Under the pieces are notes generated by a model that saw only the letters and a program-made list of their open reading frames with translations, had not been told where the DNA came from and made no database searches. The translations under genes were made by a program, and so were the position numbers. Positions 1-8,615 of a DNA stretch of 64,000 nucleotides are shown here, in pieces. Origin of the DNA: Nitrospira sp. (GTDB taxonomy: Bacteria > Nitrospirota > Nitrospiria > Nitrospirales > Nitrospiraceae); contig JADYYH010000004.1 in assembly GCA_020853775.1 (NCBI GenBank), positions 21,968 through 85,967 of the forward strand, in the 5' to 3' direction. The number at the start of each line of letters is the position of its first letter. The first letter of the stretch is position 1.

Positions 1-190
1 CCTCCTCAGTGGTCACGATGATGCCGGACAATCCCCCCTGCTGATCTTCGGCGAGCTTCGCTTCGACAGTCGTAGAAATCAGCGCATCTTTCGGACTATC
101 GGGCAATGGGGACGACCCAGGCCACAGGCAACCGGCAGAGAGGCACAGCAGCAGCGGAAGGAGCAGAGACAAGCGGTGGAATAGGCGCAT
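1..190 (-). CDS. BON-domain lipoprotein, 3' part cut by window edge
   Basis: Only the first 63 codons lie in the window; the gene runs off the left end. Reading from the ATG at 190, a hydrophobic signal peptide ends in the lipobox LSAGC, so the mature protein should be a lipid-anchored periplasmic or outer-membrane protein. The following segment (DALISTTVEAKLAED, then GLSGIIVTTEE) has the pattern of a BON domain, the OsmY-type fold thought to bind phospholipid. No good Shine-Dalgarno sequence stands before the ATG, so the start is provisional. It is divergent from the flavoprotein gene at 345. The BON assignment rests on about 30 residues and is tentative; the lipoprotein call is firmer. Confidence 0.6.
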   Translation of the reverse strand, partial: MRLFHRLSLLLPLLLCLSAGCLWPGSSPLPDSPKDALISTTVEAKLAEDQQGGLSGIIVTTEE

Positions 191-344
191 GGGATGTCGC
201 GGGTATCGCGTCTCCAGGAAAATGGTCCCGGATCTTGGCATAGTGGCGCCTCCGGTTTCCATGCCGAGTTTTGCGATTGCGTGTCCCGGTTCGCAACGGG
301 CATCATGCGGCGGCAGTAATCGGTACGTTAAAGGATGAAGTGAG

Positions 345-1637
345 ATGGCGGAAGCGGTGGCGGATATTTGCGTGATCGGGGCGGGGGCGGCTGGATTGGC
401 GGCCGGGATTTTTTCGGCCGAGCTTGAACCAGCCCTCCGGGTTGAATTGTTGGACGGGGCCACGAACATCGGGGCCAAGATTCTCGTTTCAGGCGGGGGG
501 CGCTGCAACGTGACGCACGATGTCGTCACGCCGGACGATTTCTTCGGGACCCGGCACCTCGTACGTAATGTGCTGGCGGCGTTTCCGGTAGAGGAAACCG
601 TTGCGTGGTTTGCTTCGCTAGGTGTCGCGCTGAAGCGCGAGGAGACCGGTAAACTGTTTCCCGTGACCGATAAGGCGAGGACCGTGCTCGACGCGCTCAT
701 GGCGCGGAGCCGCGAACTGGGCGTCGTCCTTCGACCGGGGCATCGCGTGGCGAGTATTGAACACAGAAATGGATCCAAACCAGCCGGCACGGAAGACCTG
801 CCGCCATTTGTGATTCGTCACCAGCATGGCGAGACAACTGCGCGCCGTGTGATCCTGGCCACCGGCGGGCAGTCGTTGCCGCGCAGCGGCAGCGATGGAT
901 CAGGGTATGGACTGGCGCGGCACCTGGGGCATCGGGTCACACCGACCGTTCCCGCATTGGTGGCGTTGATGCTGGATGAGCGCGGTTTTCACGCGGACCT
1001 CTCAGGCTTGTCACAGGACGTGGAGATTTTGACCTTGGTGGCGGGACGATCCGTCGATCGGCGGACAGGCAGTTTGCTCTGGACGCATTTCGGAATCAGC
1101 GGGCCGGTCGTGATGGATGCCAGTCGCTTCTGGTGTCTGGCTAGGGCTCGCGGTGAGACGGCGGAGATCTACGGAAACTTCCTGCCCGGCCGGAATGCGG
1201 AACAGGCGAGGGAATGGTTCCTTGCGCAGGCCACCTATAACCCGCGCCGGTCATTGCTGAAGCTCCTTGCGGACTCGTTGCCGGAGCGGTGTGCCGAGGC
1301 ACTGTGCCGTCACGCCGGAGGTGATCCGCAACAGGCCTGCGCCCAGGTGTCGCGCGCAATTCGCGATCGTCTCCTTACGGCACTGACGCGATTCCGTTTT
1401 CCTGTGGTGCGTGATCGCGGCTGGAATTTTGCCGAAGTGACAGCGGGCGGCGTTCCATTGGAAGAAGTGAAGTTCCGTACGATGGAATCGAAGCTGGTGC
1501 CCGGTTTTTATCTGGTGGGAGAGGTGCTCGACTGCGACGGGCGAATCGGGGGATTTAATTTTCAATGGGCCTGGGCGACCGGGCGGGTGGCGGGACGTGC
1601 GGCGGCGGCAAGTCTCGGTGCGGGAAGCGGCCGGTAG
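345..1637 (+). CDS. BaiN/HI0933-like FAD-dependent oxidoreductase
   Basis: A 430-residue flavoprotein of the HI0933/YhiN/BaiN family, soluble and cytoplasmic. The N-terminus carries the dinucleotide-binding motif GAGAAGLAAG (about residues 12-21), followed by the family signature GAKILVSGGGRCNVTH near residue 50, where the flavin and the glycine-rich loop meet. A second family hallmark lies near the C-terminus (EVLDCDGRIGGFNFQWAWATGRVAG), again contacting FAD. Length fits the family (about 400-430). An AAGGAT-type ribosome site precedes the ATG. Substrates of most members are unknown; BaiN has been linked to bile-acid reduction in gut bacteria, which is not expected here. It converges with the DUF481 gene. 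Confidence 0.88.
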   Translation: MAEAVADICVIGAGAAGLAAGIFSAELEPALRVELLDGATNIGAKILVSGGGRCNVTHDVVTPDDFFGTRHLVRNVLAAFPVEETVAWFASLGVALKREETGKLFPVTDKARTVLDALMARSRELGVVLRPGHRVASIEHRNGSKPAGTEDLPPFVIRHQHGETTARRVILATGGQSLPRSGSDGSGYGLARHLGHRVTPTVPALVALMLDERGFHADLSGLSQDVEILTLVAGRSVDRRTGSLLWTHFGISGPVVMDASRFWCLARARGETAEIYGNFLPGRNAEQAREWFLAQATYNPRRSLLKLLADSLPERCAEALCRHAGGDPQQACAQVSRAIRDRLLTALTRFRFPVVRDRGWNFAEVTAGGVPLEEVKFRTMESKLVPGFYLVGEVLDCDGRIGGFNFQWAWATGRVAGRAAAASLGAGSGR

Positions 1638-1648
1638 ATGCGAAGCGC

Positions 1649-2674
1649 TCAGCGGAATTCGTACCCGACGCCGAAAATCATTGCCTCGTCGGTCTTTTTT
1701 CGTCCCGGCGCCGGTTGCGTGTTGAGCCGGATGTCATACTCGACATTAAAGAAGAGATTTTTATAGACCGTGATACGCAGGCCCTGATCGGCATTGAACC
1801 GGAAGGCATTCCCGGCATTGATGTCCCAAAATCCTTCGTGCCGGTGGAATAGCTTCACCCGATCCGGCCACAGGTGATGCTCCCAACGCAAGCTCCAGCG
1901 GCCCGAAGGCGTCTGCGTGTTCGGGCTATTGGTGAAATGTTCGCTCACATGGGCGATACCGGCCGATAACGCGAGAGACGTAGCGGGAGTGTCAAAGAAC
2001 TGGTACCCCAAGCCGCTTCCGATCGTGGATCGAAGTTGCAGGGCCTGCAGGGTATCTTTTTCCAACATGCCGAACGTTTCGATGAAGATCTGCTTGCTGA
2101 GAAAGTAATTGTGTTTCAGACTCGCGAGGGAGTTTCGCGCGGTGATTTGATCGTTGGCCTGCCCGTAGTTGTATTTCCCTTCCACTAAGAGCCGCTGCCG
2201 GTGTGCGTAAAACGTGAAGCGAGCCGCGCTGTTGAAGGCCTTGGTACTGCTGTTGCCGGACGTATTGTTCCCGCCCACCGTGACGGTGCCTGCCACGCGG
2301 AACGGCTCAAGGTTGATGGCGGTGATGTCCGATAGCGGGGTGGCACTATCCGGTCCCGCTTCCGTCACTTCGCGCTGCCCATGTGTGCCGTAGACGAAAT
2401 CCCGCAGCACATCGCGCGATTCGCCGGGCACCAGGATTTTTAAGGGGCTTGTCGCCGTGAGGCGCTGCACCTTTTTCCAATCGACCTTGATCTCGCCGCC
2501 ATAGTCCGTCTGGATCGTCAGGAGATTTTCTTCCATCTTGACGATCGTGCCGGTGAGCCGGTCGCCGTTCTGCAAATAGACCTCGTCCGCGGCGGCCGAC
2601 GTGGCGAGCCACAGACTACAGAGAAGCAACGCTCGCTGCCAGAGCAGGAGACTGGAGGCATGGTCATGATGCAT
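1649..2674 (-). CDS. DUF481 outer-membrane beta-barrel protein
   Basis: A 341-residue exported protein. From the ATG at 2674 there is a short polar stretch, a hydrophobic signal peptide and an AAA cleavage region near residue 28. The mature N-terminus (DEVYLQNGDRLTGTIVKME) is the small beta module often preceding DUF481, and the rest alternates aromatic and polar residues and ends in Phe-Arg (GVGYEFR), as expected for an outer-membrane barrel related to YdiY, the salt-induced outer-membrane protein family. An in-frame upstream extension to 2779 is possible, but it would put 35 residues without signal features ahead of the signal peptide. Function unknown; it lies 149 bp downstream of an unrecognised lipoprotein gene on the same strand. 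Confidence 0.8.
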   Translation of the reverse strand: MHHDHASSLLLWQRALLLCSLWLATSAAADEVYLQNGDRLTGTIVKMEENLLTIQTDYGGEIKVDWKKVQRLTATSPLKILVPGESRDVLRDFVYGTHGQREVTEAGPDSATPLSDITAINLEPFRVAGTVTVGGNNTSGNSSTKAFNSAARFTFYAHRQRLLVEGKYNYGQANDQITARNSLASLKHNYFLSKQIFIETFGMLEKDTLQALQLRSTIGSGLGYQFFDTPATSLALSAGIAHVSEHFTNSPNTQTPSGRWSLRWEHHLWPDRVKLFHRHEGFWDINAGNAFRFNADQGLRITVYKNLFFNVEYDIRLNTQPAPGRKKTDEAMIFGVGYEFR

Positions 2675-2823
2675 GGGTATCAACCGGAATTCAGACGGGC
2701 CGGCGGCTCGAAGTCGAGGCGATGTGCTGCCATCTGTAAAACCAGGCCTCACCCTAATCGAGAGGATGGCGAGTTTCAAGTACGTACGCGTGAAAGTGAT
2801 CGAACGTGATGTCCGGGAGGGGA

Positions 2824-4020
2824 TTATTTCGCGATGGTGATGCTGGGCACGCCGCTGCGCGACACTTCCGTGACGGTCATCTGGAACAGCTGGTACAGCA
2901 GCTTGAAGGCCTCACGGTTCCAGCGCGCGAGCGGGCCGGTGATGTTGACCGAATAATACTTGTCGTGAGATCGCACGGTCAGGTCCGATTCGGAGGGGCT
3001 GGAATCTTGTACGAGAAGGTCCATGGTTCTGACCGGATTGTCCATAAAGGGCGGGGTGCGGCTGTCTTTCTCGACCGCATATTCCGGCTCTTCGTCCACG
3101 GACTGCGCCAAAAAATTCAGCATGGTGTTGAAGCTGCGCAGGCGGAATTCGCCTTTCAACGGCCACTCACCGCCATAATGTCCGGGACGGATGTCGAACG
3201 ACACATCGTTCATGGGGCGTCGTTCCGCTTCCTCGTGGAGCCGGACACGCTCCTCGGGCGGAAGCGTGTTCGGGTCGTAGTTCGTGATCAAAATTCGTCC
3301 GGAGACCGGTTTGCGAAGCCGGTACTGTTTCTGCTGCGGGTCGTAGGCCACGAGATAGTCCTGCTCCAAGGCCTTAAACCCTTCCGCGGTGACGGCGTCT
3401 GCCGGAATGGTCCACGTGCGTTCGAAGATCAGCGATTCCGCATAGAGACGGTTGGCATCCTGGATGGCGGAGATATGCAGCACGACTTTCCTGAACATTT
3501 CATAACCCGACTTATCGGTGGGATTGTTCCGGTAGGCGACATCCTCCCCGTGATCATTCAGGCGCAGTTCTTTCGCCATCAGACGAAGCAGGAGATCGAT
3601 ATCGCTGCCTTGCCGCAGCAGGAGCGTGAATTTGGTTTCTTGAAAGGGCGTCAGCAGGCGCCGGGTGAAGTCTTCTCCTTCAATCGGCGCAATGCTGATC
3701 GTGGGATTTTCGGCCACGCTGCCGCCGAAGACCGGAAGAATGGTGGTACCGGATTCGCCGGTCAATGCCGGGGTCGCTCCCGCATTGACGCGAAAATCGA
3801 AGGTGGCGGCGACGTTCGACACGCCGGTAAAGTGCACCGGCTGATGATGATGGGCACGGGCAACATTGATGAGCAATTGTTTGGAAATGGACTCTGTTAT
3901 GGCGCTGTCGTAGGAGACGACGGCGCGCGTCAGCGTGGGCGGCGAGAGACAGCCGGCCAAATTCAAAACGGTGCCGAGGCCGACCAGACCACGCACTAGG
4001 GACGGAATGGTGATACGCAT
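2824..4020 (-). CDS. Hypothetical lipoprotein, 398 aa
   Basis: I do not recognise this family. The N-terminus has two arginine/serine-flanked hydrophobic turns and the lipobox NLAGC (cysteine near residue 24), so it should be lipidated and exported. The mature part is rich in mixed alpha/beta sequence with no transmembrane segment; it begins with an AVVSYDSAITESISKQLL helix and an ARAHHHQP motif shortly after. A glutamate-rich acidic segment (PPEERVRLHEEAERR) lies in the middle. The next gene on the same strand encodes the DUF481 barrel, so a shared envelope role is possible but unproven. No catalytic motif was seen. Confidence 0.75.
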   Translation of the reverse strand: MRITIPSLVRGLVGLGTVLNLAGCLSPPTLTRAVVSYDSAITESISKQLLINVARAHHHQPVHFTGVSNVAATFDFRVNAGATPALTGESGTTILPVFGGSVAENPTISIAPIEGEDFTRRLLTPFQETKFTLLLRQGSDIDLLLRLMAKELRLNDHGEDVAYRNNPTDKSGYEMFRKVVLHISAIQDANRLYAESLIFERTWTIPADAVTAEGFKALEQDYLVAYDPQQKQYRLRKPVSGRILITNYDPNTLPPEERVRLHEEAERRPMNDVSFDIRPGHYGGEWPLKGEFRLRSFNTMLNFLAQSVDEEPEYAVEKDSRTPPFMDNPVRTMDLLVQDSSPSESDLTVRSHDKYYSVNITGPLARWNREAFKLLYQLFQMTVTEVSRSGVPSITIAK

Positions 4021-4216
4021 CGAGTTCTGCGATGAAGGTGGCTTCTCTGCAGCGGTTCTAGCACACCTGCCCCAGGAAGCCTAGGGGGAGCGTTGCAATC
4101 AAGGCTCCTGACGGTCACGACTCTCCTGTCGGCCTCTGTGGGTGGAGCCCCGGCCTTGCTCGCCTCTGGGCTGCGATTTGTTTTATCATCGGAGAGCTTT
4201 GATAACCAGGAGTCGC

Positions 4217-5002
4217 ATGAGAGTCTTCAACATGAGACATTGCGTTTGGGTTGGGGTGATGCTGGGATTATGCCTGCCCGGATGCGGCAGTTCGGCGAAG
4301 CTCATGTCCGGACTCAGCATTGAAGAATTGAAACCGGTACCGGGCATTCTGTCGAGTGCCAGGCTTCTAAAAGGGACGATCCACAGCTTCACCGGCGATC
4401 GCGTGGAAGTGGACACAGGCGAACGGGCTCCCCGCTATTTGTCGCTGGAAGCCGGTGGTGACGAAGCCCGCGGATTACAGGTCGGCGGGGCGGTGGAGAT
4501 CATGGTCAACGACCGCGATGACATCGTCGCCTACCAGCGCCCGGCCGAGACGCCGCCGACCAAGGTGTTTCGCGGCTCGTTGGGCAAGGTGTTTAATCCA
4601 GAAAAAGAACGTGTCACGATTCGCCTCGATACCGGGCGCGATGTGGGATTCTACGCGCGGTCCGTGGCGATGGAGAAACTGGCTGCGCTGGAGGTCGGGG
4701 AGACGGCGGACTTCGCCGTCGACCGAGCCTATCTGCTCGTCGATGTGTTGTCGCTGGGGAAGCCTCGCGATTTTGGCGTGGGATCCTCGCTGCCGGCACC
4801 CCAGCGTCGTGTGGAAGGCGCGTTCGTGACGATTGGTGACGGTCGCATGCGGCTCAGGATGAAGATCGATGACATTCAATCGTTTTCCGTACGTCCCCTG
4901 CTGCAGCCGGCGATCGAGCAGCTCACCCCGAATGAGGCGGTCGCGATTTATCTCGACGGCCAGGGGCAGGTGATCGATATGGTGCGCACCGCACGCCGGT
5001 GA
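4217..5002 (+). CDS. Hypothetical lipoprotein, 261 aa
   Basis: Unrecognised exported protein. The start at 4217 is chosen because AGGAG at 4208-4212 sits four bases upstream; an ATG at 4142 in the same frame lacks such a site and would place 25 extra residues before the signal peptide. The signal peptide ends in the lipobox LCLPGC (cysteine 23). The mature region looks like repeated small beta-barrel or OB-like segments: two similar stretches (KGTIHSFTGDRVEVDTGE and RGSLGKVFNPEKERVTIRLD) both read as G-x-hydrophobic strands followed by a VD/RLDTG turn, hinting at an internal duplication. It converges on the SDR gene with a 6-bp gap. Confidence 0.72.
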   Translation: MRVFNMRHCVWVGVMLGLCLPGCGSSAKLMSGLSIEELKPVPGILSSARLLKGTIHSFTGDRVEVDTGERAPRYLSLEAGGDEARGLQVGGAVEIMVNDRDDIVAYQRPAETPPTKVFRGSLGKVFNPEKERVTIRLDTGRDVGFYARSVAMEKLAALEVGETADFAVDRAYLLVDVLSLGKPRDFGVGSSLPAPQRRVEGAFVTIGDGRMRLRMKIDDIQSFSVRPLLQPAIEQLTPNEAVAIYLDGQGQVIDMVRTARR

Positions 5003-5008
5003 CCCTGA

Positions 5009-5902
5009 TCAGCGTCGCGGCGGAAGGTGCACGATGCGGGTGATAATCCAGTCGTTGAGGCGATCGGGAAGGAGCAAAGCCAGCCACGAACGAATCGCGG
5101 CGTCGGAGCCGACGAGGTACCGTGTCTTGGGCCAGCGGGACTGCAGGGCATGCGCCACGGCCGCCGCCACAACGCGTGCCGGTTGGGCCTGTTCGCCTGC
5201 CGCCGTGGCGGCGTCCTTGATGCGGGTGAACCCTTCCTTGTACATGTCCTTGAGCTCCTGGCTCCAGGTGGCATCCCAGGTATCGATTTCTTTCTTGGTC
5301 TTTCCCCAAATAGGCGTGGCAATGGCGCCCGGTGTGATCAGGGCTACGCGGATGCCCCATGGTTGCAGCTCGAGGCGGAGGGCATCGGTGATCGCTTCCA
5401 GCGCATGTTTGGAGGCCGCGTAGGGGGCCATGAACGGCATGGAGGCCCGTCCGGCGATCGAGCCCATGTTGATGATGCGTCCGTGGCCCTTGCGGATTAA
5501 CGGCAGAAAGGTTTGGGTGACCGCGATCACTCCGAATACGTTCACCTCGAACTGACGCCGCCAGTCGGCGAGGGGCAGTAGTTCAATGGGACCGGCCACG
5601 CCGATCCCGGCATTATTCACCAGGCCTGCGAGGCCGCGATCGCCCACCATGGCGGCGACCGTATGGCTGGCGGCTGCGATCGACGCAGAATCGGTGACAT
5701 CGAGACGAATGGGCATCAGCCGTGGCCCGGCTTGTCGCTGCAGCCGTTCGCCGTCCGCGGGATTCCGAACACCGGCGAAGACGCGGTACCCGAGTGTGTC
5801 CAACGCGAGGGCGCATGCGGCTCCGATGCCCGATGAGGCGCCGGTAATCACCACGGAGTCCGAAGGAGAAGAGGCTGAGAACCAGTTCGGCATGTCGCGC
5901 AT
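5009..5902 (-). CDS. Short-chain dehydrogenase/reductase
   Basis: A classical SDR of 297 residues. The cofactor loop TGASSGIG lies near residues 20-27, the structural NNAG motif near residue 100, a serine in NMGSIAGR and the catalytic YAASK pair near residues 162-166. The extended C-terminal part (QSRWPKTRYLVGSDAA followed by a hydrophobic LLLPDRLNDWII helix) is typical of the retinol- or steroid-dehydrogenase-like SDR subgroup, whose members act on lipophilic alcohols or ketones. Substrate cannot be deduced. The ATG at 5902 or the one three codons later (5893) may be used. Confidence 0.88.
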   Translation of the reverse strand: MRDMPNWFSASSPSDSVVITGASSGIGAACALALDTLGYRVFAGVRNPADGERLQRQAGPRLMPIRLDVTDSASIAAASHTVAAMVGDRGLAGLVNNAGIGVAGPIELLPLADWRRQFEVNVFGVIAVTQTFLPLIRKGHGRIINMGSIAGRASMPFMAPYAASKHALEAITDALRLELQPWGIRVALITPGAIATPIWGKTKKEIDTWDATWSQELKDMYKEGFTRIKDAATAAGEQAQPARVVAAAVAHALQSRWPKTRYLVGSDAAIRSWLALLLPDRLNDWIITRIVHLPPRR

Positions 5903-6034
5903 TCCTTGTGTCTGGCCGCGTACCCTACCATACTTTACGGTGCGACCCTACAGTCAGATGCATCCGAGGGAGGACTGGGCGTGTTCCGCGTTCAGCGCAG
6001 GGCCGCTGGAGCGTGAGTGATGAAAGGAGCAAGC

Positions 6035-7432
6035 ATGCAAGGTGCAGGATGGAAGCAAGCGCTGCTGATCATGATGGGGCTCAGTCTGGCCGCATGCGTG
6101 TCGCCCCTGAGTGGCGAGCCGGACCGGACTGTCGCCACTTCTGCGGGTAAGGTGGTGACGGTGCACCCTCGGGAAATCGACGACGTGCTTAATAATCCCG
6201 GAATGGGATTCGCCGATTTCCACTTCGGGTTCGGTCATCCGCCGAAGGCCGATGAATATCCGCATACGACCGTCGCCTATTTCCGCTGGCCCTGGGCGGA
6301 GCTGGAGCCGGCGGAGGGCCAATATAATTTTGCGTTGGTGGACGGGATCATCGCCCAGGCGAAGGCCAAGGGCGAGACGCTCGCCATCCGGATCGTCTCC
6401 GAGTACAAGACCGGCACCCCGCAGTGGTTGCTTGATAAGGGAGTGGGCAGCGTCAAAGAATCGGACGGCATTTTCCCCGACTATAACAATTCCATCTTCC
6501 TCGACTACCATGAGCGACTCATCCGCGCCTTCGGCGAGCGGTATGGCCGATCGCTCGACATCGATCATGTCGATATCGGATCGGTGGGTTGTTGGGGCGA
6601 ATGGAATACGGCTTGCTGCGGCGGTGTCGAAGCGCAATGTAAAGCCTTCTACCCGACCGAGGCGAATCAGCTCGCCATCACCGACTGGTACTTCAACTAC
6701 TTTGCCGGCACGCCGCTCGTGATGTTGCACGGCGGGCAACTCAAGTATGCGACGGCTCGAGGGGCCGGCTGGCGAGGGGATTGTTTCGGGGATTACGGCT
6801 ATTTCAGCCCAGACTGGAACCATATGGAGCACGGCTATGCGCCGGTGTTAGAGGAGCCGGCGGTTGCGGATGCCTGGAAGCGCGGGCCGGTGCAGATGGA
6901 GGTCTGCGGGTATATCCATGAGTGGCACGAGCGGGGGTTCGATCTCGACCGGATCCTGGAGAAGGGGTTGGAATGGCATGTCTCGGTGTTGAATGCCAAG
7001 TCGAAGCCGGTGCCGGCCGCATGGCGGCCTCGCTTCAATGAGTTTCTGAAGAAGATCGGATATCGATTTGTGCTGCGCGAGCTGACCCATCCGGCCACGA
7101 GCGGAGCCGGCGAGTCCTTCGTCATTCAATCACGCTGGGACAATAAAGGGGTGGCGCCGATCTATCACGCCTGGCCGTTGGCGTATCGGCTGCGTTCCGG
7201 CATGGATCGAATCGTGGCGCAGTGGGGCAGCTCGGCTGATCTGAAGCAGTGGCTGCCGGGCCCCTCTCGGGCCGAGGACAGGGTGGTGGTGCCGGCAGGC
7301 GTTCCTGCCGGTTCGTATACGTTGGATGTGGCGATTCTTGCTGAGGATGCCCGTTCGGCGATTGTCGAATTGGCGATCGAGGGCAAACGCGCGGACCGGT
7401 GGTACGCAGTATCCCGGCTTGAGATTCGCTAG
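6035..7432 (+). CDS. DUF4832-type lipoprotein, glycoside-hydrolase-like
   Basis: A 465-residue secreted lipoprotein. The start at 6035 is fixed by AAGGAG at 6024-6029; the signal peptide ends in SLAAC. The mature protein opens with NPGMGF, the hallmark start of DUF4832 proteins, followed by YFRWPWAELEPAEGQYNF, the pattern of a TIM-barrel glycosidase (GH42-like) first strand. A GCWGEWN motif in the middle supplies a candidate acidic residue (Glu) in a barrel strand position. The C-terminal third (SRWDNKGVAPIYHAWPLAYRL and later PAGSYTLDVAI) fits the DUF4832 beta-sandwich. A role in polysaccharide turnover outside the cell is inference from fold only. Confidence 0.75.
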   Translation: MQGAGWKQALLIMMGLSLAACVSPLSGEPDRTVATSAGKVVTVHPREIDDVLNNPGMGFADFHFGFGHPPKADEYPHTTVAYFRWPWAELEPAEGQYNFALVDGIIAQAKAKGETLAIRIVSEYKTGTPQWLLDKGVGSVKESDGIFPDYNNSIFLDYHERLIRAFGERYGRSLDIDHVDIGSVGCWGEWNTACCGGVEAQCKAFYPTEANQLAITDWYFNYFAGTPLVMLHGGQLKYATARGAGWRGDCFGDYGYFSPDWNHMEHGYAPVLEEPAVADAWKRGPVQMEVCGYIHEWHERGFDLDRILEKGLEWHVSVLNAKSKPVPAAWRPRFNEFLKKIGYRFVLRELTHPATSGAGESFVIQSRWDNKGVAPIYHAWPLAYRLRSGMDRIVAQWGSSADLKQWLPGPSRAEDRVVVPAGVPAGSYTLDVAILAEDARSAIVELAIEGKRADRWYAVSRLEIR

Positions 7433-7510
7433 GCGTTGGCCGTCGTTCGGGTTAGCTTGACCTGAGCCGTGGTGCTGGTGGCGAGAGCGATTCCGACGAG
7501 AACGCCATCG

Positions 7511-8431
7511 TTATCCCACCATGGCCGCCGCCTGATCGAGGCGGAGCAGCGTCATGACCTGGTTGCCGTTCCCGCGGTATTCGATGGAATCGAAACTCAC
7601 CTTGTTGGCCATGGCGATGCCGCGTCCATGGGTGTCGAAGGCTCGTTCCGGGTCGAAGTCCATATACTTCTTCCAGTCGAACCCCTTTCCTTGATCGGTG
7701 ATGTGCAGCGACAGCCCATGCGGTTGCCGTGCAAAGTGCGCCATGGCCACACGGGAGGAGTAGGGGGGCGAGCTCAGCCGATGGGCGATTTCCTCCTCTA
7801 ACTTATCTTCCTCGATGAGGCGCGACTTTTCCTTATAGCCGATACTCAGGTTGCCGTGTTCGATCGCATTCAAAGTCAGTTCCAGGATACCGGTGACCAC
7901 CCGATCGGCGTTGGGATAGGCATGCGCGAGCAGCATGGCCAGATTTCTGGCCTCGTCAGGAGTCCTGAAGTGGAATATTCCTGATTCCAACAGGCGCATG
8001 GTCGTCGTCGTCCGGCGCAAATCCTGCCGAATGTCCAGATAGCTGAGATGATCGCGGGCCGCCGCATCCACGATGGCTTGAAGCGTCGCTTGGTCGAACG
8101 GTTTGGCCAGATAATAGTAGGCCCCCGCTTGCAGTCCTTCCAGCGTTTGCTGGTGTGTCGAGGCCGCAGTCAGCAAGATGACGGGAATCTGTTTGAGCAC
8201 ATCATGGTGTTTCATCTTGCGGAGGACTTCCATCCCGTCCATCCCGGGCATGACGCGGTCGAGCAGCACGGCGTGGAAACGATCGGGCTCAGCTTCCAGC
8301 ATCTCCCAGGCTTGCAGGCCGCCTTGTGCGGTGGTGCAGTGATATTGAATGGCGGGAAGAAACTCCTGCAAGATTCTGAGATTGAGAGGAGAGTCATCGA
8401 CGAGTAACAGCTGGGGTTGAGGGAAGATCAT
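7511..8431 (-). CDS. Response regulator with HATPase_c output domain
   Basis: A 306-residue protein with an N-terminal receiver domain (VDDS near residue 11, phosphoacceptor Asp58 in LLDRVMPGMDG, Lys in LAKPFD) followed by an ATP-binding domain of the anti-sigma-factor kinase (RsbW/SpoIIAB) type: NAIEHGN is the N-box and ITDQGKGFDW plus THGRGIAMA the G-boxes. No phosphoacceptor histidine region is present, so it is not a conventional kinase. Such proteins typically phosphorylate or bind an STAS anti-anti-sigma partner, none of which is in this window. The ATG at 8431 follows GGAGGTG; a GTG twelve bases upstream (8443) is the alternative start. Confidence 0.85.
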   Translation of the reverse strand: MIFPQPQLLLVDDSPLNLRILQEFLPAIQYHCTTAQGGLQAWEMLEAEPDRFHAVLLDRVMPGMDGMEVLRKMKHHDVLKQIPVILLTAASTHQQTLEGLQAGAYYYLAKPFDQATLQAIVDAAARDHLSYLDIRQDLRRTTTTMRLLESGIFHFRTPDEARNLAMLLAHAYPNADRVVTGILELTLNAIEHGNLSIGYKEKSRLIEEDKLEEEIAHRLSSPPYSSRVAMAHFARQPHGLSLHITDQGKGFDWKKYMDFDPERAFDTHGRGIAMANKVSFDSIEYRGNGNQVMTLLRLDQAAAMVG

Positions 8432-8554
8432 AATAGGGAGCACCTCCGGTTGCCGGCCAAGCTATCGGGGGAGAAGGCACGGGTATTGCCTCACATCGAC
8501 ATGTAAGGTCCTGCTATGCCTATCGGAAGTTCCTGAAGAATACTTAAGGAAGGA

Positions 8555-8607
8555 AAAAACACATTGGCAGGACTCCTCTAAGGCATAAGCCCCAGAGAGG
8601 TCCTGCC
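8555..8607 (-). terminator. Rho-independent terminator of the FKBP gene
   Basis: Read on the minus strand just after the stop at 8616, GGCAGGAC at 8607-8600 pairs with GTCCTGCC at 8573-8566 and the stem continues inward through the CTCT/AGAG segments; a TTTTTT run (8560-8555) follows after a few bases. Strong stem plus T tract makes this a confident intrinsic terminator. Confidence 0.85.
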
Positions 8608-8615
8608 GGGTAGGG

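Noticed and set aside
79..306. Minus-strand frames at the left edge (75 and 66 codons)
   Set aside because: They are out of frame with the signal peptide and lipobox of the truncated BON lipoprotein at 1-190.
2806..3999. Plus-strand frame of 397 codons
   Set aside because: It is the antisense of the lipoprotein gene at 2824-4020, which has a lipobox and a consistent codon pattern; the plus frame has neither.
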